In this document: one piece after another, positions 15,632-23,884 of the stretch
Position numbering within the stretch: the stretch's first letter is position 1
Layout of the letters: every line of letters begins with the position of its first letter
NCBI RefSeq assembly: GCF_039710355.1
Contig: NZ_JBDKWZ010000004.1
Coordinates: forward strand, 1-64,000
Direction: 5' to 3'
DNA: 64,000 nucleotides
From: Rapidithrix thailandica
GTDB taxonomy: Bacteria > Bacteroidota > Bacteroidia > Cytophagales > Flammeovirgaceae
Notes under the pieces: model-generated
The model's database searches: none
What the model saw: the letters and a program-made list of their open reading frames with translations, nothing else
Told to the model about the DNA's origin: nothing
Made by a program: the position numbers and the translations under genes

Positions 15632-17123
15632 TGAGTTTTTTGAAGAATACAACGAACAGGAAGTAAACCTGGAAGCCTACACGGTAGAGGAAGACAAGAA
15701 GCAAAACCCGTTCAACAGCTCCTTCCCGGTGAATGTGTTTCCGGAGACGGTGCGGAACATCCTTTTGCACTATGTGGAGTACCGCAAGGAGATTCCGGAC
15801 ATGCTGGGCTCGGCCATCTTAGGGGCGGTTTCGGCAGCGGTAGGGAAGACCTATAAGGCGAAGACGGACCGCTCCCCGGTGATCCTGGCTTTGTGGCAAT
15901 GCCTGATCGATGAATCCGGACAAGGGAAGTCTTCGGCGATGAATTTTGCCTACAAGCCTATCCACAAGCGCAATATGCGGGCTTATAACGAGTACCTGAA
16001 GGAAAAGGAAAAGCTGGAGGAGGAACAGATGAAAAACAAGTTCGATATGCTTGCCGCCAGCAAGACGCGGGACAGTAACGAAATGGAGCAGCTGAAGAAC
16101 GAAAACTTCGAACTGGAGAAGCGCTTACAGAAGCTCAAAAGGCGTACCTATATCATTGACGATATTACCTTTGAGACGCTGGGCAAGGCAATGGATTCCA
16201 ACGAGCGGGGGATCTGTCTGTTTACCGATGAGCTGGTGACCTGGTTTGCCGGCTTTGGCTCCTACAACAAGAACGGAGGGGCGAAGGAAGAGGCGGCCTG
16301 GTTAAAAATCTATGACGGGGCCCCTGTGAACATCGAGCGGCAGAACAAAAGCTATTACAACCCCACACCTTTTGTGCCCATCAAAGGGGCGATGGTGCCC
16401 AACTCCCTGCACGAACTGGCAAGAGGCAATAGAAAAAACTCGGGTTTTATCTACCGGATGCTGTTTTGCTTTCCCCCCGGAGATAGGCCCTTTGTTCCGG
16501 ACCGGGAAAAGGAGCCCTTACAACGGGAGTTTGTAGAGGCCTATGAAAACCTGATTGAACGGCTGTATGCCTTGGAGTTCGACAAGGACGAGGAGGGCAA
16601 CCCGGAAAGTCATGTGTTGGCTTTTGACAAGCGGGCAATGGAGATTTACTACGAATGGGACGACAAGAAGGTAGACTTTATCAACAGCTTGCGGGACCCG
16701 CAGAAAAGCTCCTTTTACAAGTCGGTACACAGTAGAATGAAGATGCATTATATCCGCCTGGCAGGGGTGATGGAATGCCTGAGAGCGGCTTGTCACGAAT
16801 CCAGCCTGGAGTATGTGACCTATCCGTCCTCGTATGCGGCTGCACAGCTCTGTGAGTACTACGAAGAGCAGATTTTAAAGGTGTTTAACTTTATTAATTC
16901 GTCACCTTATAAAGACCAATCCGGACACTTCCGGGTGAACTGGCGAAAGGTATTTGGCGGGAAAAACCAACTGGAAGCCCGGGAAATCAAACAGACCTTA
17001 AAACGGGAGTACAAGATGAGCGAGCGTTCGGCGGCCAATTACCTGACCAATGCCCGGAAAACGGGTGTTTTGCGCTACGGAGGCCGGATAGACCGTAAAA
17101 GCGTGTATATCTTAAACCAATAA
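15618..17123 (+). CDS. DUF3987-type replication ATPase/helicase-like protein (element 1)
   Basis: A 501-aa protein typical of DUF3987 proteins of Bacteroidota mobile elements. It has PVILALWQCLIDESGQGKSS with a degenerate Walker A (DESGQGKSS), a coiled-coil insert (EMEQLKNENFELEKRLQKLK), LFTDELVTWFAGF as a Walker B-like acidic motif and NSGFIYRMLFCFP. The C-terminus has a helical DNA-binding-like end. Such proteins are thought to act as helicase or helicase-primase components. ATG 15618 is preferred to the TTG at 15588. A terminator follows. Confidence 0.72.
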   Translation: MPSFDEFFEEYNEQEVNLEAYTVEEDKKQNPFNSSFPVNVFPETVRNILLHYVEYRKEIPDMLGSAILGAVSAAVGKTYKAKTDRSPVILALWQCLIDESGQGKSSAMNFAYKPIHKRNMRAYNEYLKEKEKLEEEQMKNKFDMLAASKTRDSNEMEQLKNENFELEKRLQKLKRRTYIIDDITFETLGKAMDSNERGICLFTDELVTWFAGFGSYNKNGGAKEEAAWLKIYDGAPVNIERQNKSYYNPTPFVPIKGAMVPNSLHELARGNRKNSGFIYRMLFCFPPGDRPFVPDREKEPLQREFVEAYENLIERLYALEFDKDEEGNPESHVLAFDKRAMEIYYEWDDKKVDFINSLRDPQKSSFYKSVHSRMKMHYIRLAGVMECLRAACHESSLEYVTYPSSYAAAQLCEYYEEQILKVFNFINSSPYKDQSGHFRVNWRKVFGGKNQLEAREIKQTLKREYKMSERSAANYLTNARKTGVLRYGGRIDRKSVYILNQ

Positions 17124-17156
17124 GATATTTTCCTTTAGTGATAAAAAAAGAGCTTA

Positions 17157-17192
17157 CAAAAAGCCCTGGGACATCGTTTCCGGGGCTTTTTG
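17157..17192 (+). terminator. Terminator of early operon, element 1
   Basis: AAAAAGCCC paired with GGGGCTTTTT around an imperfect middle. It stands 34 bp after the DUF3987 gene; element 2 has a nearly perfect version at 49501-49534. Confidence 0.8.
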
Positions 17193-17371
17193 CTGTTTAG
17201 TCTTAGTTCTCCTTAAAGGGGGAGAGAGCTTTTTAAGGCCTGTAGAATCATATAGAGAATCACTTCTAAGAGAATAGAAAGGGGTTAAAACATAGTAAAG
17301 TACAAAAAAGGGGCTGTGATTTTTCTATAGGCTCCCTTTTCTTCCTATTCACTCTTAACTTTTATAAAAAT

Positions 17372-17660
17372 ACTACTTGCATTTTTGCATTTTTGCACAC
17401 TTCGTTACAACTGGTTTTAAATCAAGGAGATACAAGTGTGAAGTGTGCAATTGGCGATTTGCATTTTGCACACTTGCCCGGCAAGTATGCAAAATCAGTT
17501 TGCATACTACAAAATCGCTAAGTTGTTGATAATCAACAAAAAGTAAAACGTAGTATGCAAGGGCTTTGCATTTTACTTGCATATTACAAGGTGTTGAAAT
17601 ACAGTTCTTTATGATAGTTATACTGGCGAAGTGTGCAAAGTATGCAAAAATGCAAGTAGT
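17372..17660. repeat. 289-bp nested inverted-repeat region, candidate replication origin (element 1)
   Basis: The outer arms 17372-17404 and 17627-17660 are 33 and 34 nt and pair with one gap and one or two mismatches. Inside are AAGTGTGCAA/TTGCACACTT (17441-17475), CTTGCC-C-GGCAAG (17473-17485), GTATGCAAA/TTTGCATAC (17485-17507), TTGCATACTAC/GTAGTATGCAA (17500-17560) and the palindrome TGTTGATAATCAACA (17524-17538). TGCAAA and TGCATT words recur like iterons. It lies right behind the replication genes and is conserved at 49727-50015 with the same length. A replication origin or nicking site is the best guess. Confidence 0.6.
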
Positions 17661-17994
17661 GTTTGGGAAGAGTGGTGTTTTGAGGATATTTTGGAGAAAT
17701 GGCAGAGGGTAGGAGGATTCTTGGAAAAGTTTAATGTTTTTTAATCATAAAAAACAATGTGTGTTTATATAAAATTTCAAATTATATATTTATGCTGTAT
17801 TTTTATAGCAAATAAAAATTAAAAATAATGTATTTGTTTGCTATTGAAGGGTTTATATGAAATATTTAAAATATTAATTGTGATAATGTATAAGGTTGAT
17901 AATACCTTAAAGTCAGGAAGTAATAAATCAAAATTATTTGATCAGATAAACCGGACTAACAGTAATGTCAACCTGTTTAAAAATACTATATTAA
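17661..17994. other. AT-rich edge of the defence-cargo slot, element 1
   Basis: About 330 bp without a gene. The first 85 bp resemble 50016-50100 of element 2, then similarity stops, which marks the left border of the variable slot. The promoter of the Vsr-methyltransferase operon must lie here, but no element is clear. Confidence 0.45.
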
Positions 17995-18411
17995 ATGGCT
18001 GATGTACACAAACCAGTGACAAGAAGTTACAACATGAGCCGGATAAAAGGGAAAGACACAAAGCCTGAAATGTTGGTCAGAAAGTTTTTATTTTCTGAAG
18101 GGTTCAGATACCGGTTGCATGATAAAAAATTGCCTGGAAAACCGGATTTGGTGTTTCCCAAATACAAAACCGTGGTATTTATCCATGGTTGTTTTTGGCA
18201 TGGCCATGAGGGATGCAAGTATTTTGTTGTACCCAAAACAAGAACAGAATGGTGGATTGATAAAATCAATAAAAATAAACAGAGAGATCTCGTAAATATC
18301 GACTTACTGTTTAAGGAAGGATGGAAGGTAATTATTGTATGGGAATGTGAGCTAAAACCTGAAAAGAGAGAAAGAACCCTTCAATCCCTTGTGCGCAAAC
18401 TAACTAAATAA
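17995..18411 (+). CDS. vsr: Very short patch repair endonuclease (Vsr)
   Basis: A 138-aa protein with all Vsr hallmarks: TRSYNMSRIKGKDTKPEMLV at the N-terminus, GKPDLVFPKYKTVVFIHGCF with the catalytic Asp, then WHGHEGC with the active-site histidines, and a zinc-site cysteine pattern. Vsr nicks next to T:G mismatches that arise by deamination of 5-methylcytosine. It precedes a C5-cytosine methyltransferase by 16 bp, the usual partner. The gene is AT-rich relative to the element core, consistent with separate acquisition. Confidence 0.92.
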   Translation: MADVHKPVTRSYNMSRIKGKDTKPEMLVRKFLFSEGFRYRLHDKKLPGKPDLVFPKYKTVVFIHGCFWHGHEGCKYFVVPKTRTEWWIDKINKNKQRDLVNIDLLFKEGWKVIIVWECELKPEKRERTLQSLVRKLTK

Positions 18412-18427
18412 ATAAGACCAGAATTAA

Positions 18428-19681
18428 ATGAGTGAATTGAAATATATAGATCTATTTGCAGGAGCGGGAGGCCTCTCTGAAGGGTTTATCAGAGCTGGTT
18501 TCAAACCTGTTGCACATGTTGAAATTGACAATGCCGCCTGCTATACGCTCAGAACCCGTGCAGTTTATCATTATCTGAAATCCATTAACAAATATGACCT
18601 TTATATAGCTTATCTGAAAGGAGATATATCAAGAAAGGAACTGTATTCCTCTGTACCGTCTGAAGTATTGGATACAATAATCAATTTGCCGATTGGGGCA
18701 GAACATTACTCTGAAATCAATAAAATAATTGAAGAACAACTGAGAGTAAGGAAAGTTGATTTGATAATTGGAGGGCCTCCTTGTCAGGCCTACTCATTGG
18801 TAGGAAGGGCAAGGTCTAAAACAAGTATGTCAGATGACCCGAGGAATTACCTTTATATACCTTATGCCGAGTTTCTTGGAAAATACGAACCTAAAATGTT
18901 TGTATTTGAAAACGTTGTCGGACTGAAATCAGCTGGTAACGGGATTTATCTGGAAGATATGAGAAAGCTCTTTCTGACAAAAGGGTACTTTCTCAAGCTA
19001 TTTATTGTAGAAGCCAATAACTTCGGAGTGTTACAAAACAGGAAACGGATTATAATTATTGGCTGGAGAAAAGAATTGTCATTGGATATCCCTGATCTTG
19101 AATCAATCAAAATCAACACGGATTATAAGGTGAGGCACTTGTTTGAGGATTTGCCTGGAATTCAGGCAGGAGAGGGAAAAGACAAGTTTTTAACATATAA
19201 GTCTGACACCAACAGTTATTTGGAACAAAGCTTAATCCGTAATGGAATTGATGTATTGACTCAGCATGTTGCCCGGCCTCATACAGACCAGGACAAAGAG
19301 ATTTACAGGATTGCTTTGAAAAAGTGGAATAAAAAACGAGAGCGTCTGAATTATAATGATTTGCCGGATCGTCTGAAAACTCATAAAAACAGAGATTCAT
19401 TCTATGACAGATTTAAGGTAGTAGCTCCGGATGAGCCTTATTCTCAAACTGTAGTTGCCCATATAGCCAAAGACGGACACTATTATATTCATCCTGATAT
19501 CAGTCAGAACAGGTCGATAACAGTTCGTGAAGCTGCCAGACTGCAATCCTTTCCGGACGATTATTATTTTGAAGGTATTAGGGAAGGCATTAACAGAACT
19601 CCAGGCTTCAGGCAAATTGGAAATGCTGTCCCGCCATTGATGGCTTTTGAAATAGCTAAAAAATTAAGATCTCTTTTATGA
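18428..19681 (+). CDS. DNA (cytosine-5-)-methyltransferase
   Basis: A 417-aa enzyme. Motif I is LFAGAGGLSEGFIRAGF near residue 10, motif IV GGPPCQAYS with the catalytic Cys near 119, motif VI FVFENVVG, motif VIII QNRKRIIIIGWR, and motif X RQIGNAVPPLMA near the end. It transfers a methyl group from SAM to cytosine C5 in a specific DNA site. The stop overlaps the start of the GHKL ATPase gene (ATGA). No classical restriction endonuclease stands next to it, so the GHKL/receiver pair may supply the effector role, or it acts as an anti-restriction methylase. Confidence 0.93.
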   Translation: MSELKYIDLFAGAGGLSEGFIRAGFKPVAHVEIDNAACYTLRTRAVYHYLKSINKYDLYIAYLKGDISRKELYSSVPSEVLDTIINLPIGAEHYSEINKIIEEQLRVRKVDLIIGGPPCQAYSLVGRARSKTSMSDDPRNYLYIPYAEFLGKYEPKMFVFENVVGLKSAGNGIYLEDMRKLFLTKGYFLKLFIVEANNFGVLQNRKRIIIIGWRKELSLDIPDLESIKINTDYKVRHLFEDLPGIQAGEGKDKFLTYKSDTNSYLEQSLIRNGIDVLTQHVARPHTDQDKEIYRIALKKWNKKRERLNYNDLPDRLKTHKNRDSFYDRFKVVAPDEPYSQTVVAHIAKDGHYYIHPDISQNRSITVREAARLQSFPDDYYFEGIREGINRTPGFRQIGNAVPPLMAFEIAKKLRSLL

Positions 19682-21861
19682 GTAAACAAAACGTAACATA
19701 TAAAATCAGGCCTGCAGCTAGACTCATCCATACCATTGGAAGTGATTTGATTGGTGACTCATATGCTGCCTTAGTTGAACTGGTGAAGAATGCTTATGAT
19801 GCTGATGCTGATCAGGTAAATATTAATTTCAATTACAAAAAAGTAAATAATGAAGATGCTTTAATAATTACAGTCGTAGATGATGGGCATGGAATGAATT
19901 TCGAGACAGTAGTAAATAAATGGCTTGTTCCAGCCACCAATGACAAACTTAAACGTAAAGTAAGTCCATATAAGAAGCGGTTTTTTCAGGGGAGAAAAGG
20001 TATTGGAAGGTTTGCTGCATCAATTTTGGGACAAGAAATGACCTTGTTATCTGTTGATAAAACTGGAGAAAAGTCAACTGCTGTAATCGACTGGAGGGTT
20101 TTTAAAACAGATGATTTTTTGGAGAATATTGAGCTTTTACTTGAAAAACAGAAAACAGATAAACCTTCCGGGACAACTATTGAGATTATTGCTAAAGATG
20201 AACCTGAAGAAAGTAAAATATCAGTATGGGATAAGACCTCTATAGAAAAGTTGATAAATGAGTTAAGGAAATTAATATCTCCATTTAAAGATTTTGAAAA
20301 AGATATATTCAAGATTAACCTGTCGTTTAATAATTGTCCAATTGAGCAATTTAATGACAGGGAATTTGACATTGAAACCTATGAGATCATTAAGTTCTAT
20401 GATTATCGAATCAGTGGTAGTATAAACAGCCAAGGAAATGCAAATCTGATATTTGAGAATAATGTACTTTCTGATTCCAAACAATCCGAAAAAATTGTTA
20501 CCCATTATAATTTAGAGAATGGAAGGAAATATTGTGGAGATATAGATATTGATCTTAGAGTTTTTGACCGAGAACCAGAAGCTATTGATAACCTCATTAA
20601 CAAAGGGTTGATTGATCCCGTCTCCGAGGAATATGCTGGAAAAAATGAGGCAAAAAGGTTGTTAAATGAGGCATACGGAGTAAATATATATAAAAACCAG
20701 TTCAGAATTCGTCCTTATGGCAATGGCGGAGTTGATTGGCTCGATTTGGATAAGGAAAGGATCCAAAATCCAACTTTAAGAATAAGCAATAATCAAATTG
20801 TTGGTTTTATTACTATACAGCCAGAAGAACTTTCAAGACTTGAAGAAAAGAGTGCACGGGATGGATTGAAAGAAAATGAATATTATTTTGGCCTGAAGGA
20901 ATTAGCACAGAAAGCTCTTAAAGAGCTAGAATTAAGAAGATTCACTTTTAGAATGAAAAGTTTGAAAAGCAGAGGTAGAAATACTTTACAAAATAATATT
21001 TCCGACCTTTTCAGTTTTTCAGATTTATCCAAAAATATTGAAGCCAAACTCGAACAGTTTAAGGTTGGGCAAGAGAATATTGACCAGATAAAGTCAATCT
21101 TAAAGACAGAGGAACAGGTAAAAGCTGGACTTCTGAAAGACATTCAAAAAACAATCTCTATTTATCAAGGTCAAGCCACACTAGGGAAAATCGTTACCAT
21201 CATTTTACATGAGGGGCGCAAGCCAATTCATTTTTTCAATACAGAAGCTAAGGTCATAGAAAGGTATATAAGGTATTATAAAAAAACCAAAGAGGAAAAA
21301 TCGCTTGAAGAATTAGATGAAAGCATTGACGGCTTCAGACGGAATAGCAAGTTGATTTCTGACTTATTTAAAAGAGTTAATCCTTTGGCCAATCAACGAC
21401 GATCAAATAAAAAGAATTTCAACATCTGTGAAATCATTTCTAATGCTTGGCAGATTTTTAAAAAATCAGCAAAAGATACTGGCATTGAATTTATTCTTGA
21501 TTGTGATGAACAATTAATAATTTTTGGATGGGAAGAAGATCTTTTTACTTGTATTACAAATTTAATAGAAAACAGCATTTACTGGCTAACCCTAACTAAT
21601 CAAGAGTCGAAAACGATAACTATAAAAGTTTCAGATTCCGATAAATCCATTAAAATTAATTTTAAAGACAATGGTCCGGGCTTAACAGATGATGAAATTG
21701 AATCAGATGTGATTTTTGAACCTGGGTACACCAAAAAACACAGTGGAACAGGCTTAGGTCTGGCTATAGCCGGTGAGGCTGTTGGACGGCTGAATGGAAA
21801 ACTTACAGCCAGAAAGTCAGAGACGGGGGCTTACTTTCAAATAGAAATTGATAAAATATGA
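19678..21861 (+). CDS. Double-GHKL ATPase: MutL/MORC-like plus histidine-kinase-like domain
   Basis: A 727-aa protein. The N-terminal GHKL domain has DSYAALVELVKNAYDADADQ, VVDDGHGM and GRKGIGRFA, as in MutL, Hsp90 and MORC. Residues about 500-727 look like a sensor kinase core: LHEGRKPIHFF near 510, similar to a HisKA H-box, then NLIENSIYW, DNGPGL and GTGLGLAIAGE. Two ATP-binding folds in one protein are unusual. MutL/MORC-like ATPases are known in restriction-modification operons. The gene overlaps by 4 bp with the methyltransferase and with the receiver gene, so all are one translationally coupled unit. Confidence 0.8.
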   Translation: MSKQNVTYKIRPAARLIHTIGSDLIGDSYAALVELVKNAYDADADQVNINFNYKKVNNEDALIITVVDDGHGMNFETVVNKWLVPATNDKLKRKVSPYKKRFFQGRKGIGRFAASILGQEMTLLSVDKTGEKSTAVIDWRVFKTDDFLENIELLLEKQKTDKPSGTTIEIIAKDEPEESKISVWDKTSIEKLINELRKLISPFKDFEKDIFKINLSFNNCPIEQFNDREFDIETYEIIKFYDYRISGSINSQGNANLIFENNVLSDSKQSEKIVTHYNLENGRKYCGDIDIDLRVFDREPEAIDNLINKGLIDPVSEEYAGKNEAKRLLNEAYGVNIYKNQFRIRPYGNGGVDWLDLDKERIQNPTLRISNNQIVGFITIQPEELSRLEEKSARDGLKENEYYFGLKELAQKALKELELRRFTFRMKSLKSRGRNTLQNNISDLFSFSDLSKNIEAKLEQFKVGQENIDQIKSILKTEEQVKAGLLKDIQKTISIYQGQATLGKIVTIILHEGRKPIHFFNTEAKVIERYIRYYKKTKEEKSLEELDESIDGFRRNSKLISDLFKRVNPLANQRRSNKKNFNICEIISNAWQIFKKSAKDTGIEFILDCDEQLIIFGWEEDLFTCITNLIENSIYWLTLTNQESKTITIKVSDSDKSIKINFKDNGPGLTDDEIESDVIFEPGYTKKHSGTGLGLAIAGEAVGRLNGKLTARKSETGAYFQIEIDKI

Positions 21862-22970
21862 AAGAGTTAAAATTGCTGATTGTTGAGGATGATCCTGAAC
21901 AAAAAAAGAGTTATGAAAGAAGCATTAATGCTTATAATCTTGATAGTAATGTAAAAATCAATCCTACCTTCGAAGCTGATAAGGAATCGGCCTTAAAATC
22001 TTTGGAAAATGTGGAATCATCTTTTGATGCAGCTATTGTTGATTTAAAACTTGATGAAAATGGCAAGGCTGATCAAAATTATTCTGGAAATGAAGTATTG
22101 AAAAAGATCAAAGGAAACTTAAGATTCCCAGTATTTGTCATAACCGGAACCCCTCAGCATATTGATGATGATTTAAAAGAAGAAAGTAGTTTATTTAAAA
22201 TAAGAACAAGAGGTGAAGACGATAATTACTTGGAGCAACTGGTTAATATTTATAATACAGGAGTTACGAATATTTTAGGTAAAAAAGGAGAAATTGAAAA
22301 GTATCTTAATGATATTTTCTGGAAGCATCTTTCCAATTCTGTGGACGTTTGGGTCAACGATACCAGTCGAAATCCATTACAAAAAGAAAAATCATTATTG
22401 AGATACACTCTCTTACATATCCAGGAATATTTAGAGTTGACAGAGGAGTACAATTTTGAGAGTTACCACCCTGCTGAAACATATATTACTCCACCTGTTA
22501 AACCTAATATTTTTACTGGCGATATTGTTAAAGAGAACTCCTCTAATAAAAAATTTATTGTTTTAACCCCGTCATGCGATTTGGCTCAACAAAAAGCTAA
22601 AGACATTCTACTTGTTCTGATTGAAGAAAATACACAAGGTATAATCTCCGAAAAGAAGAACATAATCAAAAAGAACAAGGCTAGACCAGAAGTCATAAAT
22701 GAAGCCAAAAACACATTAGAAAAACTCTTACAAAACAGCTATTCAAATAAATATCATTTTCTCCCCAAATATAATTCTATAGAAGGAGGGCTTATCAACT
22801 TTCAAAAGGTCAAATCAATTAAAAGAGGAGATTTTGAGTCTGATTTCTCAAGAATTGCTTCTTTAAATAGTCAATTTACAAAGGACGTGGTGGCCAGGTT
22901 CTCTTACTACTATTCAAGGCAAGGATCTCCAGACTTCAAAACAGAGGAACTTAAAAATATGTTGTTTTAG
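21858..22970 (+). CDS. Response-regulator receiver protein with unknown C-terminal domain
   Basis: A 370-aa protein. Residues 1-130 are a receiver domain: LLIVEDDPEQ supplies the acidic pair, AAIVDLKLDENG the phospho-acceptor Asp62, and PVFVITGTP the conserved Thr. The C-terminal 200 residues have no known DNA-binding domain; they contain FIVLTPSCDLAQQKAKDILL and SQFTKDVVARFSYYYSRQGS. It is coupled to the GHKL protein, whose kinase-like part may phosphorylate it. The output domain is probably the defence effector, but its activity is unknown. Confidence 0.68.
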   Translation: MKELKLLIVEDDPEQKKSYERSINAYNLDSNVKINPTFEADKESALKSLENVESSFDAAIVDLKLDENGKADQNYSGNEVLKKIKGNLRFPVFVITGTPQHIDDDLKEESSLFKIRTRGEDDNYLEQLVNIYNTGVTNILGKKGEIEKYLNDIFWKHLSNSVDVWVNDTSRNPLQKEKSLLRYTLLHIQEYLELTEEYNFESYHPAETYITPPVKPNIFTGDIVKENSSNKKFIVLTPSCDLAQQKAKDILLVLIEENTQGIISEKKNIIKKNKARPEVINEAKNTLEKLLQNSYSNKYHFLPKYNSIEGGLINFQKVKSIKRGDFESDFSRIASLNSQFTKDVVARFSYYYSRQGSPDFKTEELKNMLF

Positions 22971-23062
22971 TAGGGGCGTATTGCTAAGTCATTGTGGTTA
23001 ACTCACAAACCAAAACTTGTCAAAAAGCACAACTTACCGTTAAGAATAGTCTATTATTAAAG

Positions 23063-23098
23063 AAACCCCAGCCTCCCCGGCCGGGGTTATTTGTTTTT
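23063..23098. terminator. Terminator between cargo and 54-aa HTH gene, element 1
   Basis: AACCCC pairs with GGGGTT around a CCGG-rich loop, followed by a T-rich tail. It would stop the cargo operon and also the convergent HTH gene. Element 2 has a perfect 11-bp version at 56292-56328. Confidence 0.7.
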
Positions 23099-23261
23099 AT
23101 TCCCATCCGTCCGGCTCCCCGTAATGCTCTACAAACTGTTTCATCTCTTTGGGGCTGATCCGTCTGGGGTTGTCAATGCCAATCGCCTTTAAATACCTCC
23201 GGATGGTGGAATAGCTGACCCCGTACATATCGGCCATTTCTTTTCTAGTGATCATGCTCAT
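23097..23261 (-). CDS. 54-aa helix-turn-helix protein, late-operon regulator or excisionase (element 1)
   Basis: A short minus-strand gene encoding MSMITRKEMADMYGVSYSTI and a second helix pair (ISPKEMKQFVEHYGEPDGWE). The core ITRKEMADMYGVSYSTIRRY is a clear helix-turn-helix, of the size of excisionases or small MerR-like regulators. It is divergent from the late operon and 85 bp from its promoter. It is conserved at 56333-56497, changed only in a few bases, mostly silent. It may control the late promoter and the matching integrase operator. Confidence 0.72.
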   Translation of the reverse strand: MSMITRKEMADMYGVSYSTIRRYLKAIGIDNPRRISPKEMKQFVEHYGEPDGWE

Positions 23262-23323
23262 TTTTTTACAGGATTTTTTGGTTTTTTAATCGGTGTAAAG
23301 ATAGCTAAAAATACGCATTTTTC

Positions 23324-23353
23324 ATTGAAAATCAGTGAGTTTGACTAGGTTTG
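23324..23353 (+). promoter_or_regulatory. Late-operon promoter with built-in operator-like sequence, element 1
   Basis: ATTG (23324-23327), an 18-bp spacer and TAGGTTTG (23346-23353) fit the Bacteroidota -33/-7 promoter. The spacer holds TGAAAATCAGTGAGTT, which matches 15 of 16 bases of the integrase palindrome half. The start of transcription would be near 23360, after the ATG at 23358, which supports the later ATG at 23406 for the first gene. Confidence 0.65.
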
Positions 23354-23405
23354 TTCAATGCAAAATCCACCCGTCTTATACTTGCCTTATCCAATTGACA
23401 AACGT

Positions 23406-23882
23406 ATGAATGTATTCTTAATCACCGGGGGGATTTTGCTGGCGGGCCTGGTGGCCGGCGATGCCCTGAAGACCAAATACACGGCCGGAAAGATCGACAT
23501 CGGCTTTGCCGGGATCGACTGGCCGCGGATCAGCAAGGGCAAGGTGTACTTTGAGCCGGCCTTTCGGTTTTCCAATTACTCCACCCACAGCTTACAGTTA
23601 AGCCATCTGGTTATCTCCTTATACGTCAAAGACGGGCAGGGGGTATGGAAACTGATCGTGAAGTCTCCCCCTGCGGGGTCTACCTACCGGATCTTGCCCC
23701 GGGATAGCAGCGTAGAGCGCTTTCCGTTACAGGCCTCCTTGCTCTCTTTAGGGCTGAACTTCTTTGCCTTTTTGTCCTCCATGGAGATCAAGGTAGACGT
23801 TCAGGGCGAGGCCAACGGCTATCCTTTCTCGGAGAGCTTTACCAAGCAGTTGGGCAAAACGCAAACCGTCAACGGGATTTAG
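23406..23882 (+). CDS. Membrane-anchored protein, first gene of late operon (element 1)
   Basis: A 158-aa protein with an N-terminal membrane span (MNVFLITGGILLAGLVAGDA) and a beta-rich domain (GKVYFEPAFRFSNYSTHSLQ, SHLVISLYVKDG) like LEA-type or Ig-like folds. It is probably a structural membrane protein. ATG 23406 is chosen because the promoter lies at 23324-23353 and because the 16 codons upstream differ between the two elements while the rest is identical. Confidence 0.55.
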   Translation: MNVFLITGGILLAGLVAGDALKTKYTAGKIDIGFAGIDWPRISKGKVYFEPAFRFSNYSTHSLQLSHLVISLYVKDGQGVWKLIVKSPPAGSTYRILPRDSSVERFPLQASLLSLGLNFFAFLSSMEIKVDVQGEANGYPFSESFTKQLGKTQTVNGI

Positions 23883-23884
23883 GG

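Noticed and set aside
17372..17660. Repeated TGCAAA words as a possible CRISPR array
   Set aside because: No regular repeat-spacer unit; the structure is made of inverted repeats.
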